DNA of 64,000 bases from positions 124,001-188,000 of the forward strand of contig NZ_AWUK01000001.1 of assembly GCF_000499205.1 (NCBI RefSeq), in the 5' to 3' direction. Position numbers and translations under genes: made by a program. Source of the DNA: Paenibacillus sp. MAEPY2 (GTDB lineage Bacteria; Bacillota; Bacilli; Paenibacillales; Paenibacillaceae). The notes beneath the pieces were generated by a model. It had not been told where the DNA came from, did no database searches, and worked only from the letters and a program-made list of their open reading frames with translations. Below, in pieces: positions 17,304-25,870 of the stretch (its first letter is position 1; every line of letters starts with the position of its first letter).

Positions 17304-17675
17304 ATGACGGGATACCAGCATGCATTAGAAGGATATATTGCAGCGACAAATACACATCAGTTTGATGAGGTAAACAAATGGTTATCACCGGATGCCGTAT
17401 ATTGGTTTACGGGAACATCTTGTACTACGCCTGACGACATTCGGGCTTATTTTGAAAACGCTTGGGAGACCGTCAAGGAAGAGGTATATCGTGCAGAAGA
17501 TGTCACGTGGATTACGACAGGCGAAGAGCAGGCGGTCTGTATTTATACCTATCACTGGAAAGGAATGTATCAAGGGGAGCCGGCTTCTGGAAAAGGTCGG
17601 GCTACTAATGTATTTGTTACAGACATCAACGGAGAATGGAAATTAATCCATGAGCATTTAAGCACGGGTGAGTAA
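17304..17675 (+). CDS. Nuclear transport factor 2-like (SnoaL/DUF4440) protein
   Basis: 123 aa, whole length of one NTF2-like cone domain: ALEGYIAATNTHQFDEVNKW, DAVYWFTG, then ATNVFVTDINGEWKLIHEHLS, the usual C-terminal signature. GGAGGCGG upstream of ATG 17304. These proteins are small enzymes or ligand binders; nothing more specific can be said. Confidence 0.8.
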   Translation: MTGYQHALEGYIAATNTHQFDEVNKWLSPDAVYWFTGTSCTTPDDIRAYFENAWETVKEEVYRAEDVTWITTGEEQAVCIYTYHWKGMYQGEPASGKGRATNVFVTDINGEWKLIHEHLSTGE

Positions 17676-17851
17676 CGTGAGGAAGTGAAATAGAACGCGT
17701 TGTGTTTTTATTACAGATGACTTGATTAAAGCAAAAAAAATGTGGCTGTATTTAAATCTTGTCTCATATGTTATCAGCCAATTCTGTATATTTATATCCA
17801 GATATTATGATATAATGAAGTTTACTTTTTAAAAGGAGATGACTTGCTATT

Positions 17852-18271
17852 ATGGAGATTACATTTCGTGAATCGCTGGAGGGAATAGGTATCGACCAAC
17901 TTAGCGGGAATTTTTTCGAAGGTTGGCCCAACCCTCCGTCTACGCCTACGTTCCTGAAGATGCTGGAACAATCCTATGCTGTTGAACTGGCTGTTGATGA
18001 AGCTACTGGGAATGTGGTGGGCTTTATTCAAGCGATCTCAGACGGAATTCTCAGTGCATATATTCCTCTGTTGGAAGTGCTTCCGGAGTATTAGGGTAAG
18101 GGGATCGGATCAGATCTCATCAAGCGTATGTTCAAGCGTTTGGGTGATCTCTATATGATTGATCTTTTGTGCGATAACGAACTTCAGGATTTCTATGAGA
18201 AACAAGGTATGCAAAAAGCATCTGGCATGGTGATTCGTCATTATCACAATCAAGCTGGAGTGGTAAATTGA
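17852..18271 (+). pseudogene. GNAT acetyltransferase interrupted by amber codon
   Basis: The reading frame from ATG 17852 (AAAAGGAGATGA upstream) meets TAG at 18092-18094 and continues in the same frame to TGA at 18269-18271. The stop falls in the acetyl-CoA loop: PEY-stop-GKGIGSDLIKRMF, where GNATs have Gln or Arg, so a single C-to-T change of CAG explains it. Full read-through would give 139 aa including FYEKQGM, the usual C-terminal element. No frameshift elsewhere, so inactivation looks recent, unless the stop is suppressed. Confidence 0.8.
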
Positions 18272-18480
18272 ATAGCTAATAGATTTAGGTGAACTAGATG
18301 GATGATATAAAGCCTACAAATGGTTTCGAAGTAACCCGGGGTTATAAAAAGTGAAAAATATGAATTTAGACCCAAACCTTTATAGACGGAAGGTTGTTAT
18401 ATATTTGGTGATCTAGCCATACATAGGCTTCTGCAAACGGGACGTAAATGAATATGTACGAGGAAAAGGTGGAGATTGGT

Positions 18481-18966
18481 GTGAAATTGTCGTTCCGGAT
18501 TTTGGACTGGGAAGAAGAAAAACCTTATGGGCTTTTATTAATGGCTGATCCGTCCAAAGCCATAGTTGACGAATATCTGAGTCGCGGTGTTTGTTTTATC
18601 GCTGAATATGAAGGAGAAATGGTAGGAGAGTTTGTCTTGCTGAAGACGCGTCCAGAGACAGCAGAGATCGTTAATATTGCCGTACAGGAAGAATTACAGG
18701 GACAGGGCGTTGGCAAACACATGATCAAGGAAGCGATAGAGGCCGCACGCAGGCTCGGTTGTCGAACAGTAGAAATTGGGACAGGCAACTCAAGCTTTCA
18801 TCAGTTGAAGCTGTATCAACGCTGTGGGTTTCGCATTATAGGGGTCGATCGGGATTTCTTTGTGAAACATTATGAAGAAGAGATTATAGAAGATGGCATT
18901 CGCTGCGTGGATATGATCCGTTTGGCGCTGGATCTTGAAACCGTTGTCGAGGAGAACAAGAAGTGA
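18481..18966 (+). CDS. GNAT family N-acetyltransferase
   Basis: 161 aa. Motif A VQEELQGQGVGKHMIKEAI is intact, then GTGNSSFHQLKLYQRCGF. GTG 18481 has AAGGTGGAGA 6 nt upstream; ATG 18448 and 18454 in frame lack such a site and are less likely. Its stop overlaps the GTG of the next gene. Substrate unknown; similar proteins are annotated as YvbK-like. Confidence 0.83.
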   Translation: MKLSFRILDWEEEKPYGLLLMADPSKAIVDEYLSRGVCFIAEYEGEMVGEFVLLKTRPETAEIVNIAVQEELQGQGVGKHMIKEAIEAARRLGCRTVEIGTGNSSFHQLKLYQRCGFRIIGVDRDFFVKHYEEEIIEDGIRCVDMIRLALDLETVVEENKK

Positions 18967-19337
18967 AAATAGTTCGACTGAAATCAGAAGATTGTCGCAG
19001 TATCACCGCTTATGGCAGTAAGGGAGCGGAGATTACGCCGATACTCCGAAGCACTTCAGCTTGTCACGTAGCCCAATTGAAACTGTCTGCAGGAGGAAGT
19101 GTGGGTTTGCATCCAGCGGTGGGTGAGCAGTTGTTTCTGGTGCTTGAAGGGGAAGGTTGGGTGGAAGGCGAGACAGGCGAACGGGTAGTAGTCCGATCGG
19201 GAGAAGCCGCGTACTGGACCAATGGAGAGAATCACCAATCCGGCTCGGAGACAGGGTTAACTGCATTGTTGATTGAGGGTGAAGAACTAATTGTTCGGTT
19301 ATCGCTAGAGTCGGGAGACTCTGAAGATAGGGGCTGA
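18963..19337 (+). CDS. Cupin domain protein
   Basis: 124 aa single cupin: LSAGGSVGLHPAVGEQLFLVLEGEGWV is motif 1 (split here as LHPAVGEQLF and LEGEGWV) and SGEAAYWTNGENHQS is motif 2, with His and Glu residues that could hold a metal. GTG 18963 overlaps the stop of the GNAT gene (GTGA), so the two are coupled. Confidence 0.82.
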   Translation: MKIVRLKSEDCRSITAYGSKGAEITPILRSTSACHVAQLKLSAGGSVGLHPAVGEQLFLVLEGEGWVEGETGERVVVRSGEAAYWTNGENHQSGSETGLTALLIEGEELIVRLSLESGDSEDRG

Positions 19338-19341
19338 TGAT

Positions 19342-19467
19342 TTGAGTGTATGGGTCATTGTTATTATGGGAGCAATATTTGCTCCCTCGTTCTATCAGAT
19401 GAATAAGCGCATTCGTAGATTGGAAGAGCAAGTTAGGCATCTTTCAGACGAGAGGAAGAACCTTTAA
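19342..19467 (+). CDS. Small membrane protein with coiled-coil tail, 41 aa
   Basis: TTG 19342 with AGGGG upstream, directly after the cupin stop. The product has one hydrophobic segment (VWVIVIMGAIFAPSFY) and a charged heptad-like tail (MNKRIRRLEEQVRHLS). The next gene begins at the base after its stop, which supports it being translated. Function unknown. Confidence 0.5.
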   Translation: MSVWVIVIMGAIFAPSFYQMNKRIRRLEEQVRHLSDERKNL

Positions 19468-19911
19468 GTGGATCGGTACACACACATGGGGGTATACGGT
19501 TTAGTCACTTGGGAGCAAAAGGTCCTGTTAATACGTAAGGCAAGAGGAGCCTATATGGGGAAATGGGATTTGCCTGGAGGAAGGTTGGAGTTTGGTGAGC
19601 AACCGGAGTTCGCCCTACATCGTGAGATCGAAGAGGAGACGGGCCTTTCCGATCTACAATTGGTGATTCATTCTGCGGAGTCGAATGTACTAGAGTGGAC
19701 GGACGAAGGCGAGCCGGAAGAGCTGCACCATATTGGGATTCTGTACGATGTATATTTGACAAGTGAAAGTAGACCCTCTGAGATCAAAAGGGAACCGGAT
19801 GGCGAAGATTCACAGGGCGCACAATGGTTTACTTTGGAAGAGGTCGGAGCGTTATCGTTGACACCATTTGCAGAGAGTATGATTAAAAATTTTGATAGAA
19901 ATTTATTTTGA
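19468..19911 (+). CDS. NUDIX hydrolase
   Basis: 147 aa. Nudix box is complete: GGRLEFGEQPEFALH then REIEEETGL. GTG 19468 follows immediately after the TAA of the small membrane protein with AGAGGAAG upstream inside that ORF. Likely the last gene of the short 18.5-19.9 kb unit; a terminator follows. Substrate unknown. Confidence 0.85.
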   Translation: MDRYTHMGVYGLVTWEQKVLLIRKARGAYMGKWDLPGGRLEFGEQPEFALHREIEEETGLSDLQLVIHSAESNVLEWTDEGEPEELHHIGILYDVYLTSESRPSEIKREPDGEDSQGAQWFTLEEVGALSLTPFAESMIKNFDRNLF

Positions 19912-20252
19912 TTTAAATTTTAGGACTGGTCAAATGGAACAGAATCGTTTATTCTGTGATAGATAGATTACAAATTTTTCAATTGAATAGGACTGACACC
20001 TTAAAGCATAAGGCTATGAATCTGCGGATTCGTGGCCTTTTTTTGTGTTTTTACAGGTGAATTGGGTCTTAGGAAGGGGGGGTTGCATGCCTTGTAGTGA
20101 TGGGGATTGCTGAAAAATAATACCAAAAGCCTAGATTTGCATGGTAGAATATTGATGATTATTACAAATTTAGGTTTTGGTTTGAAAAGTAGTACGAGCT
20201 CTGAAGAAGCAGAAGTTTGCCCCATACTAAGGTACATAGGAGAGTGAGTAGA
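19912..20252 (+). other. Intergenic, 341 bp
   Basis: Holds the terminator at 20010-20045 and a promoter-sized AT-rich stretch before the SLH gene. No ORF or recognised RNA seen. Confidence 0.6.
20010..20045 (+). terminator. Rho-independent terminator
   Basis: AAGGC-TATGAATC stem, loop TGC, GATTCGT-GGCCTT, then seven T residues. Ends the unit of the NUDIX gene. Confidence 0.8.
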
Positions 20253-21536
20253 TTGAAGAAACAGATGAGATTAACTGGTAGGAAATCAAAAAGGAACGTA
20301 TTGATCGTCGGTTTGTTGACAACGGCATTGATGGCAGGAACGCTGCTGAACAATGGAACCGTGGGTCTGGTATCTACTGTGGATGCTGCTGCAGGCACGA
20401 GTGGAGGGGGCACAACGGCTTCTGCGCTTACGAAGTTCAAAGATATCAAAGGGCACTGGGCGCAAGCTACCATTGTCAAAGCCTATGATAAGAATCTGAT
20501 TTCCGGCTATCAGGATGGTACATTCCGCCCCAATGCCAAAATCACCCGTGGTGAGTATGCTACACTTCTCAGCCGTGCAACCAGCTTGGAAAAGGTACAA
20601 GGAGAGAATCCTTTTGCTGATCTCAAGGGACACTGGTCTGAATCAGCTGTGTCACAGTTGGTGGGCCAAGGCTTCATTGATGCTGGTGATTATCCGAAAG
20701 GGTTCAATCCGAATGCCGAGCTGACGCGCTACGAGATGATGAAATGGATTGCGAACGGACTGATCAAATCGGGAACCAGTTTCCAGGATGCTTTTGACGA
20801 CACTCGAGATACGCTGCTACCTACCCCAGAAGTGAATCGGGGAACGATTCGTGCAGAGCAAATTCCTTCTCTCGCACTTGTCCGCGGGACCGGCATTGTC
20901 GGTGGATTTGAGGACGGTTCCCTAAAGCCTGCTGATCCAACAACGCGAGCTGAAGTGTCTGCCATTTTGCTGCGTTATATGGATGTGGAAGGTACGGATG
21001 CAGGGAAGTACAGTGATCTGAATGAAATGCGTGAGGTTGGCACAACGGGGACGAATTTAACGACGGTTAGTAATTATTTTTATACTAAAAATTCTGTTAC
21101 GGTTAGTGAACTATCTAAGGGAGATATAACTCTCTCTAATAATTCTGGCATACTTCGACTGCATCGAATTATTGTAGTAGATGTTACTAAAGGCAAGCCG
21201 AAAGGGGTTTACTCATCACTGTTTATTGGCCCCGACTCCATTCAGTTTCCAGGAAGCTACATGACATTTGCCGATATATCGTTTACATCCAATATAGAAA
21301 AATCAAACCTCTTGGCCTTTAGCGGTGGTCTAGACAGTGCATTTTTAAGATTTAATCGTATGGATGTTAAACATGCCGAAAAAAATGGATTCATAACTAT
21401 TCCAGAGATGTCTAGTAATCTTATAAAGAAAGATGTTAAAAAACGTTTTTGGACATCCTCTGTGCTCATGGCTAAAGGTGGATCTTATTATTTAAAAGCT
21501 AACAATAATGATTTAGTTCAAATTCAGAACATGTAG
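20253..21536 (+). CDS. S-layer homology (SLH) domain surface protein
   Basis: 427 aa. Signal peptide with LKKQMRLTGRKSKRN basic start, hydrophobic core, and likely cleavage after VDA-A. Three SLH modules: FKDIKGHWAQATIVKA...DGTFRPNAKITRGEYA; FADLKGHWSESAV...FNPNAELTRYEMM; and GIVGGFEDGSLKPADPTTRAEV. They anchor the protein to pyruvylated cell-wall polymer. The last 170 residues have no recognised domain. TTG 20253 is chosen since AGGAGAG lies 8 nt upstream; a TTG at 20217 has none. It is followed after 45 bp by a giant secreted protein, probably the same operon. Confidence 0.87.
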   Translation: MKKQMRLTGRKSKRNVLIVGLLTTALMAGTLLNNGTVGLVSTVDAAAGTSGGGTTASALTKFKDIKGHWAQATIVKAYDKNLISGYQDGTFRPNAKITRGEYATLLSRATSLEKVQGENPFADLKGHWSESAVSQLVGQGFIDAGDYPKGFNPNAELTRYEMMKWIANGLIKSGTSFQDAFDDTRDTLLPTPEVNRGTIRAEQIPSLALVRGTGIVGGFEDGSLKPADPTTRAEVSAILLRYMDVEGTDAGKYSDLNEMREVGTTGTNLTTVSNYFYTKNSVTVSELSKGDITLSNNSGILRLHRIIVVDVTKGKPKGVYSSLFIGPDSIQFPGSYMTFADISFTSNIEKSNLLAFSGGLDSAFLRFNRMDVKHAEKNGFITIPEMSSNLIKKDVKKRFWTSSVLMAKGGSYYLKANNNDLVQIQNM

Positions 21537-21581
21537 TTTCTTCAAGGCGGTGAGTGAGTACTGAAACCCCATTATAAAGTA

Positions 21582-24500
21582 ATGTTAGTGTTTATCGTTA
21601 TGTTCTTAACAGTAGGAGCTATGGGTACATTTTATCTTCCAATTGAAGCAGCTATCAATGATCCGTATGGTCCAAAATCAATGAAGAGTCCATCATTCTT
21701 GACCGTACAATCTGCACCAAGAGTCGCTAATCCAGGTGTTTATTGGTATCAGCTTGATGATGGAAGTTTTAAAGCTGATCATACTACAGGGCCTACTTTT
21801 TCTAGAAACATGAATCCCTTGTCTTGTTCGTCTCCTTATCCTGACGAAAAAGATATACCCAATGAAGTTGACTTTTCCAATTGGCCTGCTACTCAATGGA
21901 ATGAATATAATGGATATCCTATAACTCCATCAGTTCTTAAGTCTGTAAGAATAAAAAGCGTTACTTATCAAACTAGACTACAGCAAAATTCCTATACAGG
22001 AATAGGAGAAACAGTCATACGAAGAGATAGTACTATTGTAAAAATTAACACAAAAACAGGTGGGAATCACTCGGTAAGTGATCGAACAGAGTTCGAAAAT
22101 GGTGGTAAAACTAATCAAAATTGTGTGAAGCAAGTAGTAGCCTACCATACTCCAATGGATATCATCTGGGAAGGCGATCTAGAAGAAGAAAAGGAAATTG
22201 ACGTAACCCCAGATTCCACTCTATCGGTTGGACAAACCAAACAGATGGAAGCCAAAGTTAAGACGAGAAACTACGGTGCAACGAAATACAGTGAAGGCAT
22301 CGACGTAAGTCGTCGTGAAGCCGAGACCACCTGGTGGTCATCTGATCCGAGTATTGTGAGCATTGAACCCAAAACAGGAATGGTTAAGGCTGAAAAGCCG
22401 GGTACTGCCTTTGTACGTGCAATTTGGAACAACGGTACATATCTCATCTCGGACACTGCGGACATCACGGTAACGTCCGAGCCGGGACTTACAGTGAATC
22501 TGCCAAACGCCTGTAAGGCAGATACGTCCACACCGCTACAAGCCAAAGCTATCCTGACCAAATCAGACCTTTCTGTTCATGAGCTTACCGCTCATTCCAA
22601 ACTGACCTGGCAAAGCTCCAATCCGGCAGTAGCGACCATAGGTGCAGATGGGAAAATGACGATCAAGGGCATCGTCGGCAGTACAACTATCACCGCGCGA
22701 TTTTTGGACCCTGCCCAGCAGTTGGATGAACAAGGGACGCAGATGTTAGATGTAAAGGATTGCACAGGCAATGGAGGAGACGGGGGAACTGATCCAGGTA
22801 ACGGTGGTGTTGTGGGTTGCCCCGTGACCATCAGTCCACCTAATAAAGGAGCGTTGATCGAATCAGCTGCCATGGACCCCTCCGTCCGGGGCGTGCTGAA
22901 GGCTGATGATCGGGGAGCTGAGAAGTTTGATGTCACCCGAGGCATCCCGACTTCTGAAGATCTCTATGCTAATGTCATGGCTAAAGGATACTTGTTCCAG
23001 CACCGTTGGGTGAACATGACGGGAACAGTGACTTATACGGTCAACGTAAAAAAGAAGTATCACAAAACATGGACGATTCCGGGCAGAGCCTCGACAGGAC
23101 CGAATGATCCAGGCACACCTCCAGAACCTAAGGAACTCGACGTTCCTGGGGACAAACCAATGCAGGTCATTCGACAATATAGTTATTGGCAGATTGATAA
23201 TTTGGAAGTCTATCAGTTAAATCAATCTACGATATCCAATTATGCACTTGGTGGCTACGGTGGTACAGTAACACTGACTCCAAACGGATATACACCGCCG
23301 ACCTTACAATCGGCTAATGATGATGCAATAACCGCACATGTGAAACCTGCACCTTGCAAGGAAATCGATCTTGGCACTGAAACTGTTCCAGGCGGTTCCA
23401 CTGAACCGGCTACACCAGTCGAAACATCATTGTTCCAATCCAAAGCGGAGGCTGAGGTCAAAGAGAACACTGTAAATAATGACAAGGTCATGTTTAACGG
23501 TGCCACTGTGATGGATCCTGCTCCGATGGATAAGACTGCTCCCCGACCTGGGACAATCCCTCAGCCTGGCATAATCGGTGACAACGTGCTGTACCAAAAT
23601 CGTTTAACTGTTCAGAATACACTGGTCAACAAGGCGGACCAACCGACAACGGGCGAGATCGCATATGGCTTGATTCCTGGCAACATTAAAGGCGGTCAGG
23701 ATCAGAAGTTTTCTATTCAAGGGATCAATTCTGTCACGGTGCACACACCTGTCGTTAACTACGCATGGGTGTCTGATGATCAGCCGCATAACCAGAAAAC
23801 GGTGCCTGATCCGACCAGCTCGGCGCTCATTTTGGAACGACCGTTTATCGTACGCATCCCGACTTCAGGACAGCATCTGGACGTAAGCAGTTACCCGGGT
23901 TATGGCAATAGGGACTACGCCAAGTATTTTCGCATCAAGCAGATTCGGTTTCCCTTTGATGTTTATAACGCCGATAGAAGTCAGTTCATTCCAGCCAAGA
24001 CCTGGGTGGACATTCCGGTCAATCAGCTGGATACTGTTTTCTATCTTCCAGTATGGGTGGATGAAGGACATTACCGAATTGAATTTCGAAATATTGCAGA
24101 AAATGCTCCTTCGACATTCACTGAACAGCAGGATGCCAATACGAATCTGACTCATCATGTTGCGGCGGATACCGTTCCGGTGGAGGTTATTGGGCGATTG
24201 TATGATTTTCACGTTACGGATATCGCCGATTTTAATTGGGAGAACGTTTTTCGCCAGCAGCTAGGAAGTTCGGAGCCGACAGGGGCAAGCTACTGGACAG
24301 GACTTAACAGTATTGATGGTGATCCGAGAGGTAATCTGGCACCGTTTGTGTTACCTGTTCGCCCAGGCAGTCATCCTGTGCAGGGTTTCAGTAATGTAGC
24401 CGTGAAAACAGGTTACCATGTCAAATTCGACCTGAAAACAAAGGGCAATATGTTTGGCAAACAGGATGGTGTTCGGATTACACCAACGTTCTACTTTGTG

Positions 24501-25226
24501 AGCAAAGTTGGCTCTTCCAGACAAGAAGTCGATCTATACTATCACCGCGGTCAAGAACGGCTTATCCGGATAGGATCGGCACAGGATCTGGAAAAACGGT
24601 TTGTTGTCCTGAACTCAAGGTTGCGTAATGTACCCGGTACGGAATTGGGTGATACGGCGCGTTATCAGTATACTTATGAACTGACCGCAGATGAGCGCAA
24701 TCAGAGTTCGCTCGCTGACTATATGGTTCGGCTTGTAGATCAAACCTCTCACCAGAAGACGTGGGTAGGCCGCTATGATTGGATGATTCTGCCCGCCTCC
24801 ATTCGCACACTGATTGGACCAAAGGAGGACATTCCTTCCGGTGTTAGTGTGGACCGAGCGAATGCGGCGATCCAGCGTTGGTACGGGGAATACAGCCTGC
24901 CTGCAGATGTTTACGCCGTGCCAAAGGGAACCAATCTCGAATCGCTCGCCAGACAAAATCAACTGGATGAAAAGGCTTCTGTATTTCTGAAGGACGGATA
25001 TATCGTGGTCAACTTCAATATCGAGACACTTCGGGATGGAAATACAGAAGCTCCACACCTGCAATATATTTATGCGCCACTAATGAATCAGTGGCAGATG
25101 GAAGGTTTCAACAACAGTCCTGTAGACAGTCAGGGCAGAACTTGGCCTCTGAAGGATGGCGATGTGGTCTTTTACCACGCCGATCAGTCCAGCAGGAACG
25201 ATTTTCAGTCTCAGGTGCCACATTAA
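21582..25226 (+). CDS. Large secreted Ig-like (BIG2) protein, 1214 aa
   Basis: Secreted protein. Hydrophobic N-terminus (MLVFIVMFLTVGAMGTFYLP then IEAA) acts as signal. Two bacterial Ig-like BIG2 modules, about residues 205-300 (DVTPDSTLSVGQTKQM...TWWSSDPSIVSI) and 302-394 (LTWQSSNPAVATIGADG). A Gly/Asp linker and a long C-terminal part of about 800 residues follow, possibly DUF5704-like; I am not sure. No SLH, LPXTG or lipobox, so it may bind the SLH partner upstream. The ATG start gives no basic n-region; an in-frame CTG at 21561 with AAGGCGGTGAG upstream would add Lys-Pro-His-Tyr-Lys. Confidence 0.72.
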   Translation: MLVFIVMFLTVGAMGTFYLPIEAAINDPYGPKSMKSPSFLTVQSAPRVANPGVYWYQLDDGSFKADHTTGPTFSRNMNPLSCSSPYPDEKDIPNEVDFSNWPATQWNEYNGYPITPSVLKSVRIKSVTYQTRLQQNSYTGIGETVIRRDSTIVKINTKTGGNHSVSDRTEFENGGKTNQNCVKQVVAYHTPMDIIWEGDLEEEKEIDVTPDSTLSVGQTKQMEAKVKTRNYGATKYSEGIDVSRREAETTWWSSDPSIVSIEPKTGMVKAEKPGTAFVRAIWNNGTYLISDTADITVTSEPGLTVNLPNACKADTSTPLQAKAILTKSDLSVHELTAHSKLTWQSSNPAVATIGADGKMTIKGIVGSTTITARFLDPAQQLDEQGTQMLDVKDCTGNGGDGGTDPGNGGVVGCPVTISPPNKGALIESAAMDPSVRGVLKADDRGAEKFDVTRGIPTSEDLYANVMAKGYLFQHRWVNMTGTVTYTVNVKKKYHKTWTIPGRASTGPNDPGTPPEPKELDVPGDKPMQVIRQYSYWQIDNLEVYQLNQSTISNYALGGYGGTVTLTPNGYTPPTLQSANDDAITAHVKPAPCKEIDLGTETVPGGSTEPATPVETSLFQSKAEAEVKENTVNNDKVMFNGATVMDPAPMDKTAPRPGTIPQPGIIGDNVLYQNRLTVQNTLVNKADQPTTGEIAYGLIPGNIKGGQDQKFSIQGINSVTVHTPVVNYAWVSDDQPHNQKTVPDPTSSALILERPFIVRIPTSGQHLDVSSYPGYGNRDYAKYFRIKQIRFPFDVYNADRSQFIPAKTWVDIPVNQLDTVFYLPVWVDEGHYRIEFRNIAENAPSTFTEQQDANTNLTHHVAADTVPVEVIGRLYDFHVTDIADFNWENVFRQQLGSSEPTGASYWTGLNSIDGDPRGNLAPFVLPVRPGSHPVQGFSNVAVKTGYHVKFDLKTKGNMFGKQDGVRITPTFYFVSKVGSSRQEVDLYYHRGQERLIRIGSAQDLEKRFVVLNSRLRNVPGTELGDTARYQYTYELTADERNQSSLADYMVRLVDQTSHQKTWVGRYDWMILPASIRTLIGPKEDIPSGVSVDRANAAIQRWYGEYSLPADVYAVPKGTNLESLARQNQLDEKASVFLKDGYIVVNFNIETLRDGNTEAPHLQYIYAPLMNQWQMEGFNNSPVDSQGRTWPLKDGDVVFYHADQSSRNDFQSQVPH

Positions 25227-25303
25227 ACGACTGACATCAGTGCTGGTTGGAACATTCAACAGATCTAAAGTCTGTCTGCATAAAAACAATAAATCAAAAA
25301 AAG

Positions 25304-25343
25304 AAGCCGCCCGGGGTGCTTTTACGCATTACAGGCGGCTTTT
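25304..25343 (+). terminator. Rho-independent terminator
   Basis: AAGCCGCC, a 22-nt loop, GGCGGCTTTT, then mixed T's. Ends the SLH/Ig-like operon. Confidence 0.8.
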
Positions 25344-25430
25344 GGCTTATAACAATCAATTGCAATAAATGCCCAATTTTTTTGTTGAATACCAAACCAA
25401 TTGGTTAATATTTAACTTGACGGTTTGTTT

Positions 25431-25459
25431 TTGAACATTATGGACCACAATTCTATATA
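25431..25459 (+). promoter_or_regulatory. Sigma-A-type promoter candidate
   Basis: TTGAAC, 17-bp spacer, TATATA. Best promoter-like match upstream of odhA; transcription would start near 25466 and give a leader of about 400 nt. Confidence 0.6.
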
Positions 25460-25482
25460 AAGGAGGATCCGAGGGTACATTT

Positions 25483-25575
25483 GTGGGTCGGAAATGTTCT
25501 AATTATTCGATTCATCTAATTTATGCATCAATTGAACTAAAAATAGGAAATGCTCCTGAGCGCAAAAGTTTATAG
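25483..25575 (+). CDS. Possible 30-aa leader ORF
   Basis: GTG 25483 is 7 nt after GAGGG and near AGGAGG at 25461-25466, and ends at TAG. Product MGRKCSNYSIHLIYASIELK plus ten residues has no recognised motif. The site and its place in a long leader suggest a possible regulatory peptide; chance is just as likely. Confidence 0.25.
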   Translation: MGRKCSNYSIHLIYASIELKIGNAPERKSL

Positions 25576-25870
25576 AATAGATATTAGAACACGGACTTCA
25601 ATTCATAAAGTTGAGGAAGGTGAAACCCTCGAACGGATCAGGACAGTATTCGACATCTGTGCGACGGTATATATAATCATCAGTTTACTATGATTTTGAA
25701 AACGCAGACAAACCTTGACGGGAGCGTCGGAACAACGTTACTACCACCAACAGCACGATTATTGGACTTCATGAAAAATTTAGCTTAAAATGTTGAACGA
25801 ACGCAAATTACGGCTTAGTCAATGATTTCCGTCAAAAACTTATGACTAAATCAAGACGGAGGGAACGTCG

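Larger units (their letters stand above)
25227..25870 (+). other. Long leader region of odhAB
   Basis: Contains the upstream terminator (25304-25343), a promoter (25431-25459), an AGGAGG-led possible 30-codon ORF (25483-25575), then about 290 bp without a recognised motif up to the odhA start, apart from a TATATATAAT tract at about 25667-25677 which could be a second -10. The unusually long 5' region may hold regulation of the TCA-cycle operon. Confidence 0.6.
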
